A DNA stretch of 64,000 nt from Monarcha castaneiventris obscurior. Taxonomy: Eukaryota > Chordata > Aves > Passeriformes > Monarchidae. Under the pieces are notes generated by a model that was not told where the DNA came from, did not search any database, and was given only the letters and a program-made list of their open reading frames with translations. The position numbers were made by a program, and so were the translations under genes. Where the stretch lies: the NCBI GenBank assembly GCA_026261815.1, contig JAMPIT010000417.1, positions 5,427,501 through 5,491,500 of the forward strand, written 5' to 3'. How positions within the stretch are numbered: the first letter of the stretch is position 1; each line of letters starts with the position of its first letter. Below, piece after piece: positions 10,834 to 24,560 of the stretch.

Positions 10834-13800
10834 CTCGCAGCACTCTTTCCAGTCTAGATAGCATGGATAATTATATCTGTTTCCATGCTCTGCTTAGCCA
10901 AAATGGTATTTCTTAAACAATTCCATAAACACAGACAAGAGCTCTTTGCTTTCAATCTTGTGCTTATTTTCTACCTGTTAATAAGATCCATTTCTTGACC
11001 TGAGAGTGAATAAACCTTAAAAAAAAACCGAATCCTGTAATCGGTGGAGAGAAGGAGGAAGGGCAAAAACATGAGTTGGGGGAGCTTCATGGCTTTCTGC
11101 TCTGAAACCAGTCATAATAGGTCATAGCAGTTAGGTTAGATTACAGCACAAGACCAATGAATGATATGTAGATCAGGGTAAAGCATACAAAGATTAACAT
11201 AAATTTTATGCAACAACTTGTTTAAATACTGCATCTAGGGGAAAATAAGTTAAGGAAACATTGGGAGGGAGAGCACACAATCCTCGTTTTCTGTTATTCC
11301 AAGACAATTTTAACCTGTTCAGTGGACAAAACATCTTGCTTGACCAAAATATTTTTGCTTTTAAAAGACAAATTAGTACCCTAAGTAACTTCTACCATGC
11401 CCCAGGGTGGAGTTAGGTGCGTGCTGGAATGTTCCTATCTGTCTGTATCTGCACTGAACTGTTAAGCAGATGCTCACTGAGGAGAAAATAGACTGCAATA
11501 AACTGGCACTGACACAGATCTGAATCGCTGGAACTGCTATAGAGATAAAATTCATTTAAGAAATGTGGTTTCCATTTCCATTTTCCTTTAATAAAAAGCT
11601 ATTGAAACATTAAAAATATCTACTATTTCAAACAGCATACTATACACATAAGAGAAGAAACAGATTTCATTTTATTATGTAAAATGTAATACAGCCCGAT
11701 GCTGCACCTAATGGAAGAGCCAAATTAAAGTCCTTTTTCAGAGCAAGGAACAGATCCTGTTCTTATCTACAGAGCTGACCAACAGTTAAGGTCTGGTCCA
11801 TTTTCAAAGCCACAGTCAATGTATGAGGACACACTACAGACCCCAACAGGAGAACTGCATGTGGGAAAGAAGACAGCATACAGTGCAACACACCCAAGTG
11901 TAGATCTCTAGCTATGGTGAGAGTGGACTGCCCTTCCTCCCTCAATCAACCTTCTCTTTGGTCTTACTCTTGATGCTCTCTCCCAGTCACTATGCAGTGG
12001 GAGCCAATATACTCTCGTCACTTTAGCACTGCTCTTCCCAGAGTGAGGCAAAACCCTAAAAGAGTAAATTCTTTGATCTTCATGCAAATCTCCCCAAGTT
12101 CTGCCCAGGCTGCTTCAACAGCATGTAATGAGCTCCTGTCCTGTGCAATGAGTAGTCACGACAAAACCCCAAAATTACACAGACAAATCATTGGCTCCTC
12201 TCATGATACCGAGAATAGTAATTATTCTGCCAAATTAACCTGCCTCCAAATCAAGCCTTTGGTCCTGCACTCTAGGAAGATTTAAGAGTATGAATTTGAA
12301 GTACCCTTAGTACTCAGAAGAGATCAGAAGCAGGAGTGGAAAGCTATAATGGAGAGCTATATGCCCCTGCATCCCCTCCAATAGCCTGTGTAAGCCAGGC
12401 TGACAGCTCCAGAGCTGGTGGTTAGTTGTCACACCAGCCTTCTAGAGATATGTGAAACCTGAACAGATACGGCACCCTAAATGCCTGTCATTATGTACCA
12501 AAAAAAGAAACGTTGCCATGCTAAGCTAATAGATGACCAGGTCTTCTTTAACAATGTGAACAAAGATCATCATGGACACTATAAATTGCTGAATAATTTT
12601 AACTCTGAAGAAAAATCTAAAGTTTTACATACCATTTTTACTGGCTATGATCGCCCCACACTCCACCTTGTATATTTCTCCTGGGAAACATTCAGCGTCA
12701 CAGTGCCCAATCCCCATCTCTTCCTGGTCCCTTGTATCGACTGCCTTGCACCACCGTGTTGTACAAGAAACATGGTCCAAGGTGAAACATCATCCTTGTT
12801 GCTGCAGAAGGTTTCCAGGTCACTAGCAGAGGACAGCAACCCAGAATTAGCAAAAACATCAAGATTGCCAGAAAATTAGTATGAGGCTCCTAGCTATACT
12901 GAGCTTTTGGTCTCTAGGAAGAAGCTAAGCAGCCATTTCCTTATAGCCACACTTAGAACGCTCTTGCAGTGGTGTAAGGAAAGCAAAAAATACCAGTGAT
13001 CTTTTCAATAAAGCCTCGAAAAGTATTTGTGATGGAGAAGAGGAAAGTGCCGCATTTGGGGGAGGTCCCTGATGCAAGACCCTTTAGGCTCTCAGGGAGC
13101 AGAAGGGGCAGGCTGCTCCACACGGAAAAGGGAGAAAAGCTGGGCGCTGCAGGACCACACCATCACCAACACAGGCACAGCACCTGAGCAAAGCCAGTAC
13201 AGCAGTCACCTTACAACCACAAATCAAGTCCAAGGTCAGTCCAGGAAATAGCAAGATTCATCAAAGCTCTGCTGCTCACTGCACAGCTCAGGCTCAGAGT
13301 AAGGCTGAGGCTAGAAGGCATCCCGAGGCCAAGGAGCAGTGAGGGTGCATGGGTGGGGGTTCCAGGTGAGGTGCTCAGGACAATTGCAGCCCACCAGAGC
13401 AGTGGGGCTCGGCAGCAGCTCGCAGTACTCAATTTCCCATGTATGGGCCATGAGTCAGCTTCCATGGCTGCTGCTCCAAGTTTTTCACCTAGCAACAAGA
13501 CAGACGGATGGATGGGGGGGTGTTAGGAGAGATGCTGAAGCAAAATGAGATGAGAAAGACAGAAACTAAATTGTCAGGGAGATTAAGAGAAAGATGCGAT
13601 GCCTGAAGCTGCTTGAGCTTCTAAAGGACAAAGTTTGTGGGGAGCAGAGTCCCTTCTGCACTCCAGCCTTCCTGGGAAAGTATGAACACCTCTCATGGGG
13701 TAAAGGACACATCCAGCTCTCTCTTGAGCCACACTGCAGGTCTGTGGGCTCATGTGCTTCGATCTGCATGTCGAAAGCTCAGCACCAGCTCATCTATGAC

Positions 13801-15659
13801 CAAAGGCTTTGTCATTTGCAGTGCACGAGCTTACCCTGAATCTGCTTCGCACCAGGCAGCACAAAGTGCTCTGTCAAGGGGTAGCCATGAGGCAGTTCTT
13901 GCCATGCCCACTGAGGAATGACAAGTGAGCACTACTATAGCTGATTTTCAGCTGGTTGAACTGAAGCCACTGGGAGGGTTGGAAGGCATGATGCCAAGAG
14001 CTGCCCAGGGGACTGGCCCCATAAGGGCTGGAGCCCTGTACCCTCCCCAAGGACACACCACGCTGCAGCCTTTCCTGCTGGTTGGCAGGCTTAGGATCAG
14101 GGAGAATAGCCAGGCTGCTTCACCATCTCTTCCCAGAGGAGAGGGTGCTCTCAGAGACTTGAGGGTCAGCACTAGGGAAGGCTGTGCCTCCTCAAGCTCT
14201 AAAAAAAGGACTTTGTTCCCGCTCAGCAATTTTTTCCCATCTGGGCTAAATCCACTCTTAGAAAGAGATAGCTCTATCTCCAGGGAAACAGGCTCTCAGC
14301 ACTCACAGGGACTCAGCCAGCTCCCCCTCTCCTTTTGCTATGGGGTCACTCGGCAGTGAGGCTGAGGCACCCAGGCACCACGGGGCATTGGGCTCCTAGG
14401 GCCACCCCAGGTCTGAAGCTCTGCAAGCATAGGATGCTCCCAGGAAACATGTGCTGGTCTCTGTGCTGGAGCTACACAGGACCTTCGTGAGCTTGCCCAG
14501 CTCTGGAGAGTTCACACAGAAGTGATTACAGAGATTGACCATGCTCAGAAGTCTCTCATTACTGAGACTGACTCGTGCAGTTTGCTTTGAATCTTCTTAT
14601 TTGCCAAAAATAGCTTCATGTTCTCAGCACCAGTTTTCTTTGCAAAATCACTCACTGCCCTCCTTCCCACCACAGAGAGCCAGACACCGAGAAGTCCTCC
14701 CCAGCTGCACTACACCATCCCTGTCCCCCCTCACAATCACCCTCCATCCTCTCCCCTTCTGGCTACTGCAAGTCCACAGGATGCTTTGGGCAAGCTGGGG
14801 TGCCAGAACAGCTCAGAGGGAGTCAGGGTGACATGAAAACAGCAGAGCTCATTGCAGCGCCCCACAGGCCCCTTTTCCAGTTAGCTCAGGCCAGTTATCA
14901 CCTCCTCCCTGACTGCCCAATCTCTGGGCAAACAATTCATGTCATGGTAGAGGAAGGTTTCACCTAGCAGTTTTTGTTTTCCCTCTCTCTAGGATCAACC
15001 CTCAAATCTGAGACCCAAGTAAATTACCCCAGCAGCTACATTTTGGGGATCTGAGAGAACTGTTCTGCACTAGCATCTGAGCTAGAAAGGGAACAGTCCA
15101 CAAGGGTCTTCTGAGCTCCAGTCCACCCACCCATGCATGGACATGATACCTCTCTTATGGGTACTATCCCAGATAACCCACCCTTCCCTGCTTGGGGGAC
15201 CAATTTCCAAATCTGTGACCGCTGCTTCTTTGCTTAGAAGCAGAGACAGCCAATGCACCCCACACTGTGTTGCAGGAGAGTTATACCCAGGTTTCCACAC
15301 AGCGCTGCCATCAGGTGTGCCCTGCTGGGACCCCAGTCAAAGAGGAGCACACATGGGCAGAGGCCACACTGCCTTCCTACCCCCCTGACTTTGGGGCAGA
15401 GCAGGGTGCAGGAGCCCAGCCCTGACACAATGCCTGCCCAGAGTTCGTTGCAGGATCTGTGCCTTATCTCGCCTCAGCATCTGAAAGCAGACTTTGGCTA
15501 AGTCCTACATGCTGCTATTTAAAGTAAGCCAATTTGTATTCATTCTGCTCGCTACATTCACCAGTTGTTCTGAATTGTGTTTGAAGCTGAAGGGAAGAGG
15601 AAATGTACAACAAGAAAAAATTATACACTGGTAAATTTTGTGCTAATCCCTTCTCCTCC

Positions 15660-15990
15660 CATTATCGCTTCCCCTTTTTTTGGGTTTCTTTTTGTTTTCT
15701 GTGTTTTATGTATTATTAGCTTTAGCATAATTTTGACTGAGAAAATACGTAGCTGATAGGACGGACTAATTACACTACCTAGAAGAATTAATTACACCAT
15801 CTGTGACTGACAGTGGAGCCTGACTTGTTGCTTCCTGGTAGATGGAGCTACAACACCAGCTGCCCCGAATATTTCCCTGTAAAAGGCAAAGGAGGAATTA
15901 CTGTAGGAAGCATCGTTTAAAAGCCATTACTTCTCTTTTTGAGCAATTTCATGTTATTGGGTGACCTAGCCTGGCTGGCCGAGTCAGGGA
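15660..15990. promoter_or_regulatory. Candidate enhancer-like stretch with repeated TAATTACAC
   Basis: An AT-rich stretch with TAATTACAC twice in the same orientation (15767-15775 and 15789-15797, 22 bases apart), each with a homeodomain core TAATTA. A TGACTGACAG with a TGACAG (MEIS/TGIF-type) core follows near 15804. Clusters like this are common in conserved vertebrate enhancers, but conservation cannot be seen from one sequence. Confidence 0.25.
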
Positions 15991-18900
15991 CGAGGCTCAT
16001 TTGCCTTCCCTTGTGATCTTTCTACAGATATTTCTACACATATCCTGGCCCTTTGTCACTAGCAATTATGGGGCTCAGTCAATCCTAAGAGCTAAAATGG
16101 GCCAGGGCCCATTTTCAAAGCAAGTGGCACAGTGTGACTCATGTCCCTAGAGCTACCCTCCTCTTCTACCCCTTCACATTTCCTGGAACCACCTCTCTGG
16201 ACAAAGCCATCCATGAGCTGGAGCCAGGCTTTGCCCAAAAATTGGCACAGCCTAAATATGTTTTGAGGGCTGCACTAACAGTGTGATGGTCGGGATCGTC
16301 ACAGGACATCCAATGCCCTGACTCTGCCTGGTGTTCTCACAGAGACTCCCAAGATCAGCATTTGCTGTTGTTCACCAGCCACGGGTGGGATGGGAGGGCA
16401 TTCACTGTGCACAGACAAGAAGCCACCACGCCTCAGGGGAAGCAGGGAGCTGGAGGCAGTGAGGTTTTGCCTTCCTGGAAAGACTGCATCTGTTACATGT
16501 TCACCCACAGAGTCCCATCTGCCTGCTACTGGCCTGCCGTCAGCAATGGACTCTTGGCTGCAGCCCTGAAAGGACTGTGGCGACTTCAGTGTCTGCAGCC
16601 AGCTGAGGATCTGTCCTGGTTTATATCCTGGCTTACAGTGGGCCTGCTGAGATTGTCATGGCTGAATGTGGGTGATGGAAGATCTGTGCAGATGCACAGC
16701 CTTGAATGTGTGTTTTCAGCTAAGGGAGAGGAGTTGTGCCCACATGGGTCAGGAAATTTTAAGTAGTCATGCTTTAAGGTAGCTGTTCCTGCCCTTTTTG
16801 CCTCCAGCTCCGCTGCAGTTCTTTTCCTCCCACTCATCTTTTAAGCCCACTCAATTTACACAAGCTGCAGTTATGTTAGAGCAAACTTCTTGCCTGCATA
16901 AACACATCCCTAACCAAAATCCAGGACCCCCAGCACACAACTGTTCATATATCCCCTTGCTATTTTTTATCAGGCACACATTACATGGACAAAAAACCCC
17001 ACTTTCCAGCCCTCAATCCCTCGTTTTAACTAGGGATCTGGTTTCTCTCAGTGCTGAACAACTTAGTGCAGTGATCCTTAGCCTGAGAAACCTGAATTCT
17101 TCTCTAGATAATCAAGGAAGAGCTCGAGAGATCCACTGAGACCTTATGTTTGCCTGACTCAGTTTCTGCCCTGGGTCTTGAACAGCATCCAAATCATATT
17201 TGGGTTAAGCCTCTAGGAAACACACACTAGCAGGACACAGACAGATCCTGGGGAATTCCCAGGCTCTCACAGGGGAGGTGAGCTTTATTTTGGAACTGAT
17301 ACTGGGAAAGCTCTGTGATGGCAACAAAGGACTGTCAGTGCACAAAGATGCTCCGGCCTTAACCTGCAGGCAGGGTGTTGAGAACAGCCCACAACTCTCT
17401 ACAGGGGTATTTTAACACCATGAAATTCCTTGGCGGGTGCTGAAATAACAAGGTACTAGTCCTGCACTGCCAGAGCAAGGACTCATGTCTGGCTTATAAC
17501 AAATATTTGCATAGATGCATTGCACGTGGGACAAACTTCCTGAAATCCTTTTCTTCTGAAAAGGAGAGGAGCTACAAAATTCGGTGGGTTTTCTTTCTTC
17601 CTCCCCAGGTAATCCTTGTGCCTCTCATTCTCATTGAAAGAAATTCTCCACCTCCAACTTGGGAGTGCTTTTCTTTGCAGCCTATGGCCACTCCCAGCTC
17701 CAAGGACATGCCACCAGTTTCTCTTGGAATGACTATTTTCTGCATCTTGCCAAGTTCGGTATATGTGGGTGAAGGATGGAAGAAGAGCAGGCTGGAGTAG
17801 AGATGGAGAGCAGAAAGGAGATGTGGCAGTGAAGAAAGAGGAACAATAAGCCAGCGAGTGTCTAAGGAAAGGGTCTCTACATGAAGTAAAATGATGTCTG
17901 ATGAAGGGGAACAGTCACTGGGGAACAATAGGAAAAATCTGGGGAACAACAACAGCAATCCAATGAGTGAGCAAAATGAGAGAGGAAAAGAGGAGCAGAT
18001 GCACAGAGAAATGACAGGGAGACGCCAGTCTGCTGTTTGCAATTCTGGAAATAGTGATGGGGTGAAGGATTTGGACCTGCTACAGGATATTCAGGCACAT
18101 GTTTTTTAAGAAGCTGTTTCTGCATTTTCAGCTGAGTATTTCTGCAACCTTGAAATGTCACTTTATTTCTTTATACCTTCACTTACTTACCTGTCATTTA
18201 GAGGTAGTGATAATATTTCAATCACAAGAGCACAGGTACACTTAAGCAAAAAGCTGCAAGATCATGGGTGAAACTGCAAAGTATTGTTACATTTAGTCAG
18301 ATTTCACGCATGTACAGACATGCTCAAATGACCTCATATATCAATGACGACATGTATGTAGATTCAAATATATCACAAAAATATGTATGCCTTATTTATT
18401 TAGGCCAAGCTGACATTTCATGGTTGCCTAGTTACCAGAGAACAATAATGAGAATCTGCTCAGTATATATTGCGTGACGAAGGGAAGGGAGAGGGCAGAT
18501 GGGTATCATGTCAGACACAACCACTTGTCGGGGAGGTTAGCCCTTTTGGTGGGAAACAGAGAAAGGCAAAAGAGATCACAGCTGAAAGGAATTCAGACGG
18601 GGAAGCAATAAACTGGGGCACGTGGTATGTGTGGTTCTTGGGATTCCCATGGCACGTCTGTGAGCATGAATCAAAGCTCAGGTCACTGGAAGTTGTGAAA
18701 TGTTTGTTACTTTCATGATGTATTCCAGGTCTCAAGTTAAACAGACATTAAGATCATCGTAAGTGGTTACAAAATCTGCCTTTACTTACACCAGACCTTG
18801 ACCTTCATCCACACCAGTACTGGTACCCTTTCTTCAAAACAAATGTCTTTGCCAACTCTAAGGAAGAAGGAGGTTTTGCTGGTCAGAACAAAAAAGCACC

Positions 18901-19819
18901 ACAGTAATCAAAAGCAGAAAAAAAGTGCATTTTTCCCTTCCAACTGCATTAATTTTCTCCAAGCTTTGCCTCCACTGCAGCTCTCAACCATTTCAAAATT
19001 TGCTTGGCCTGATTTTGTAAACTCATGGAGGAGCCTTAAGGTTCAGAAACTCATCTGTTTCATTTCATGCTAATGGTAGTCTGTGCAAGTTTCTTGATGG
19101 AAAAACATCTTTCTCAGATTGACGTCTTGTGTTGCCAGATCTCATACAAGCCCAGAAAGCTTAATGAGGAAGCTTGAATTCCTCCCAGGACACCCTGAGA
19201 GTGGTTTATGGTTCAACATTCCCTTTGGAATAGAGATTCTGGAGTTCAACCTTCCCTGAAGGCACTTCTAACAGCAGACAAAGAGGTTAAGACAAAATTA
19301 AAGATATAGTGCATTTGCCACTCTCCATATATTAAAAATAGAATTGCTAAGCTTAGAGACAGAAAACCAGACTTTTGCTATAGTTAAGCTGCCAGAAGTT
19401 CACTCTCTGCATCATCCAGCTTAAAAGATGCCAGAACACAGTCCTTGCAGTAGAGATCCAAATCCCTTGTCCTGGGTTTTTCTCAGACACATACTGGATA
19501 TGTTACTTACCTTAAGTACATAGCTCCCTCACTGAGTTTTGCCAAGAGTTAAGGCTTCTTTCCATATTCTTCAATCTCCAAGAACTCTCTATGACTCATA
19601 ACATTAATATTTAATCAAGCTATGTTAACATTTCTTCCAAATGATTATTGACTGTCCTAACTTTAGAGATGCTGTTGTTGTCCCTTGATCATATCTAGGA
19701 ACAACTCCTGACAAGATAGTTAAAAAACCTCTTTGCTGGTGAAGTTAAACACCAATGTTTAGCTTGGCTCCAAACAAGCCATTTTAATGTTCTTAAAGAA
19801 ATATTGCTAAGATTGTCAA

Positions 19820-20325
19820 AGCATATGTCTGGTATCGGACCCAAAAGACCACCCAGCCCAGTGCTCTGAATACAGCAAGAACCAGCAAAGGCTTAGGAAA
19901 AGACAGCGCAAATATACAGTGATCCTTCTCCCACTTCTCCCAGCAGCCAGATATCTGTGGCTGAGAGTTTCCTGAGCCAAAGATCACATCTGCGTCAATG
20001 AGTTTAGTAGATCTTAATGGCCTTCCTTTCTTTTCCATAAATGTGTCAAGATGCTTTTAGAACTATTTATAATTTTGCCCTTCACACCATCCGGTGAATT
20101 CCACAATTTATGCATGCACCAGATGAAAAAAAAGTGCCTCTTTTTGATTTTGACTGATAAATTTACTGGGGATTCCTACTCTTCATGTTAAGTAATTTCG
20201 TAACAGTAATTTCCTACCGATCTCTGTGATCCTCCTAGACCCCTGCCATGCCCTACTCAGACATCTCTTTTCCAGGCTAAAAGTCCTAACACCCTACCAA
20301 ATAAAAGGGAGGGTTCGAATCTTGC
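19820..20325 (-). mobile_element. Ancient CR1-type LINE fragment (antisense)
   Basis: Read on the + strand, blocks follow in the order expected of an old amniote CR1 in antisense. First comes 'CACCCAGCCCAGTGCTCTG', then 'TTGCCCTTCACACCATCCGG', then 'GAATTCCACAATTTATGC', an A-rich 'AAAAAAAAGTGCCTC', and finally 'CATCTCTTTTCCAGGCTAAA'. The match is recalled from the turtle- and crocodile-type CR1 consensus, with many differences. The assignment is moderately confident and the borders are approximate. Confidence 0.6.
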
Positions 20326-23300
20326 TGCCTTATGAACTGGGATACTTAAAAGCATGCAGAAATGTAGAAAATTATATATATAGTATGAAGTAGATATACA
20401 TTTTACAAACAAATTAATGAGATTAGCACATGCAGTCCATTGCAGGCTCTTGACAGAAGACTGGACAGAATGGCAAACAATCAGCCTTGGGGAGAACAGT
20501 GCTTGGGACAAATCATGCTTGTCCACTATGGAAGGATGTTGTCACATCAGAGCAGTAAAAGCAAACATTTTTTCATAATTCAAATCAGTTTCAGCTCAGA
20601 TAAACTGATCCCAGAATCAGCTGTGCTGCCACAGACATCAGATATCTGCTGTATTTCTATCCAGCCAATTACCAAGCCTGTTACACATAAGGCTGGAGCC
20701 CACTCAGCAAAAGTGGCTCTGGTTGCCTGAAATCTGATCTAAATTACAGCTCCAGCAAATTTTAGATGAAGCTTAACTGAGAAAGGTTTTTAACTACCTT
20801 GAATTTTGGAGGCATATTCTCCAGGTCTGCAGTTTGGGTTTTTTTCTGTACCCATATACCCAGGTAAGTACAAAATATTGCTTTTTAATCCCCTCTGCAG
20901 GACAAAAGTTGCCTCACCAACCAACCTTCTGGGTTGTGCCATAAATCACGCTGAGAGCCAAGTGCATAACATATAAGAGCTGAAGAAACTACAAAAGAAA
21001 GGCAAAGACCTGAAAGTGTCCACTGGCAAATTATAACTAAACTTTACTTTCTAGCCTATACCCTCAAAGGTTGTGGCAACTAAAGTCAGATGCTTTTGAG
21101 ATATTGAAGTGACCCTTGACTATTACGTCTACCTACTTAGCAAGGCTTATTTACTTCATGTTCATCATGCAATCTGAAATCATCCAATAATAACTATTCT
21201 AAATAAGTCAACCACGTTTTCATATTTAATGTACATACTGTAGCTAAATAAAACCACTTTTGAGGGGTAAATAATTGCAGAGGAAGAGAAAAATTCAAGA
21301 GCGTAGGCTATGAAGATGCACTTTCAGCTGAAATTTTTTAAAAAGCAATTAGTTGAGGCAGAAAAGCAGGAAAACTGTTCTTATATGGCTAAATCAACAC
21401 TAGAGGAGGGTTTCACACTAACTCTGGTAGGTAAGTGGAAGAAAGCAAGGTGGTACATGAGGGGAGGGGTGGGAAGTGGGTTATGGTCTAAAAGATATAA
21501 CAGACAAGAGCAAGGAACCTGAACCATAAAGTTGCCTCATGCTGAGTCTGGAGGCAAGTCCTTTAAATTCCTCTGTTGAACAGCTTTTGCATTTGTGGGG
21601 TAGAACTTACAAATGGGGTATTGTAAGGATTAATAGTGTGAAGAGGTTTAGGAATGTAAGCACAGTACAACCAGTGAAAAAACCCAGGAGCTGGACACCA
21701 GAAAAGTCACTACAAGGTCTTCATATTTTTCCCTCTGGAAAGGCTGCTATGTTTGAACAGTCTTTGGAGTGCTCGATTCCCAGCTCCCCAGCATGTAACA
21801 TTCACAGAGTCACCAGCATTCCCAAAAGCAGATGGTGACTTTGGATTACCTCTGGAGTGACTCTGGCTGCTTAGAGATGCAGAAAATCCAGCTCCTCCCC
21901 ACAAGTGTCAGTAATTCCCTCTACTCCATGCACTTCCTCATCTGCAAGACCAGCAGTGAATTATTAACTTCTCAGCCCCACCTCTCCTGATGTTGTCCCA
22001 GGCCACAGGAGTTACTTCCTGCTTCTCCCCCTTAATTCTTGGCCTGCCTCTGCTGAGATTCCTCTTTGCTCTACAACCCCTACCACAGCCTACCACATAG
22101 GTTGCAGTGAATCAAGGTGGAATAGGGTGGGGTGAAATTACACAACCTCAGCAGCATTCAAGACCTCCCGATTCTTTCTTGCCAGGGGGAGAGAAGGGTT
22201 TGGAATCTCATTTTTTCCCTTTTCCACACCTACAGTGCTAAAAGTGAGTGGAGTTAAAGGAAGTCAACCCATTTTACGCGAAGGTGACAAGGAAGGAGCA
22301 CTGCACAGAGTATCTGTTCCCTCCACTATCTGCCCACAGGAGGTCCACTGTCCTTCCTCCCAATTTAAAAACAGTTTTCCAGTCTTTTTCAGAATCCACC
22401 AGAAAACAGTAGCCACCTCCTCAATGAAATTAGGGCCATGGTTGAGAGCTATGAACTGTCCAGAGATGTAAGGCAGCACAGATGCACACCACAGAGAAAT
22501 AGTGTGAGGTGATAAGGGGACCTTTTTCAACCAGACCAGACAGGTGGGCAGGCTAGGCAAGGCCAGAAAAGGGTGTGAAATAATGAAACAATGCAAAAAT
22601 CACCTCCTGAATCACATAGGAATTGCTTCATTAGAGAGAAGAGGAGAGCAAGTCTGGAGAAAGATGTTGCAATGGACAAAGAGGATCTGCATTTAAAAAG
22701 TAAGGGTTTTTCTGGAAGTACAATTGAGGCAACTGGTATGTGCAGGTCACACATTATCCTACATGTAATGACACCACCTTGGGGTTTGTTCCCACAGAAA
22801 TAGCCCAACCTGGATTTGGCTGGCAGTGGATGAGCAGCGTGAGGAAACAAAGCAGGAGCTGTGTTGGTGGCTCTGCAGACAGCGCTCTGTCACCAGAGAC
22901 AGCTCTGGATGAGCACGTCCCTGAAAGACTGTATCTGAGGATGCTGTGTGCCAGATGGCCCCAAATTCTTCCCTAGGCTTTAGAGTTTGTCATGATTTCA
23001 TCCTTTTTTAGGACTGTGAAGCCCTGCCTCATGCAAAATGAGGCTTTGCCTGCTTTAAGCAGTGGTGAGGCAGTGTCTCCGAGAGCTCTCAGCATGGGAA
23101 CTGACGTTTCTATCCAGCATTCGAAGGTAACTCTGCTCACACTGAGGGCAGCTACCAAACACTCTTATTTCAAGTGGGCTGAACCATGTCTCCCCAGCTC
23201 GTAAGAAATATGCTGCGTGGAGAGGGAGGCTGGGTCAGGAAAATGGTCAGTTCAGGAAAAGACTAAGAAGCAATGGTTTGTAAAGCCAGAGTGGTCTAGG

Positions 23301-23518
23301 ACCACATCTAATCTCAGGGGAGGAGGACACCGCCAAAGCAATATGATGTGCAAGGGACCAGAACTGATAAAAAGGAAGAAAAAAGAGGAGAGGATCAAGT
23401 GGAAATAGGAGGATGTTGAGGGGCAGAAAAAAACAGCAGATGAGATGGAAAACACAAGCTGGATAAATGCCATTCTATCCCCCCTCCTTACTGAACAAAA
23501 GCACTTTGAAAATAAGTC

Positions 23519-23534
23519 ATTATTATTATTATTA
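23519..23534. repeat. (ATT)n microsatellite
   Basis: Five uninterrupted ATT units (16 bases). A simple repeat. Confidence 0.9.
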
Positions 23535-23799
23535 CAAACATAAAGAAATAATCCCACTTTTGCTCTATCATCTGTCCGTTTGGTTGAGAAATGTCAGATG
23601 CTCAGGGAGGGGAGGAGGAAAGGTTGACATCAGACAACATCCATTTGTAAAATTGTATCTGCCAGTTTCCCAGCAGCTGAGATCTCCAGTTAATATCAGG
23701 AGTGAATGTGAAAGGTTAGACAGAGGGGAGCTGGGGGTGGAGGAATGATGATTTTCAGTTCTCCCCAGCAATTCTTGGCACGAGAGCCAGCACTTGATA

Positions 23800-24110
23800 A
23801 CGAATTGACTCAGTCACTAACTCACATAGGCTCCCTCTCTAGTAATGGACTCCAGTCTCATTAGCAAATACAATTGACAGTAAAAATAAACACACTTGCA
23901 CCCTCCCCCTCATGTGCTGCTGACACAGCTTTGATTGACGGATCTCACAAGTACATCAATGAAAGGAGAGGACAGTTGCTGTTATCAGTCAGCTTGAACA
24001 CGGAATGGAGCTAATAATAATATCTTACTTTTACACAGTTTCTTTCTGTCACGATCCAAAGCACCACAGGAAACAGAGCAGTCTAGCAAGCTCTGAATGG
24101 TTTGCAGTAA
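23800..24110. promoter_or_regulatory. Candidate enhancer-like stretch (PBX/MEIS and FOX motifs)
   Basis: Motifs seen include TTGACAG at 23874-23880, ATAAACA (FOX type) near 23886-23892 and TTGATTGACGG at 23932-23942 with the TGATTGAC pattern of PBX-HOX sites. TAAT cores occur around 24012. The stretch lacks open frames and repeats. The call is inference from motif density only. Confidence 0.22.
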
Positions 24111-24439
24111 GTAATTTTGAGAAGGGACTCTCATTTTAAACTTCTCTGTTCAGTTGCTCAAAGGAGCCATATTTTAAATTTATTAATTTTCTGCTAGCAC
24201 TGACAGTGAACAATACCCAGAGTTAACAGCCTAGAAAAGAGAACAACAGAAAGCAGCCAGGCTTTGTTTTGTTTGCAAAATAAACAAATCTCAAACAGTT
24301 CCTTTGGTTCTGAAGCACGACTGCACATACCTGGGCCTCATCCTAGTGATGATGTATTCTGGCGAGCCTCAGGAAAAATTTTCAAAGACATTATTCCTGA
24401 GTTATCTGAGAATGAAAGGGGGAGAGATGGAAAAAGTAT

Positions 24440-24560
24440 ATTTACAGCCTTTAAACAAATAATTAATCAGATCTTTTTGCACTACCGAAGTGCAAGTAGT
24501 TGAGATGACATTTCGGCGAGGAATTGTCATTACACCTGATCATAATGAAGAAAAAAATAT
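24440..24560. promoter_or_regulatory. Candidate regulatory stretch with inverted repeat
   Basis: TTGCACT (24477-24483) and AGTGCAA (24489-24495) form an exact inverted repeat around ACCGA. It is flanked by AATTAATC upstream and GTCATTACACCTGATCATAATG downstream. The inverted repeat is seen directly and the regulatory reading is inference. Confidence 0.22.

Larger units (their letters stand above)
6706..19819. other. Long non-coding stretch
   Basis: About 13 kb without a recognisable gene or repeat. It holds a (CCT)n run at 10816-10833 and a homeodomain-motif-rich stretch around 15.66-15.99 kb. Moderately GC-rich patches (about 13-15.4 kb and 16.1-16.8 kb) contain overlapping open frames on both strands, none with a recognisable product. 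It is probably intronic or intergenic. Confidence 0.5.

Noticed and set aside
12481..12879. A 132-codon + strand frame
   Set aside because: The product matches no family I know and changes character along its length; taken as a chance frame.
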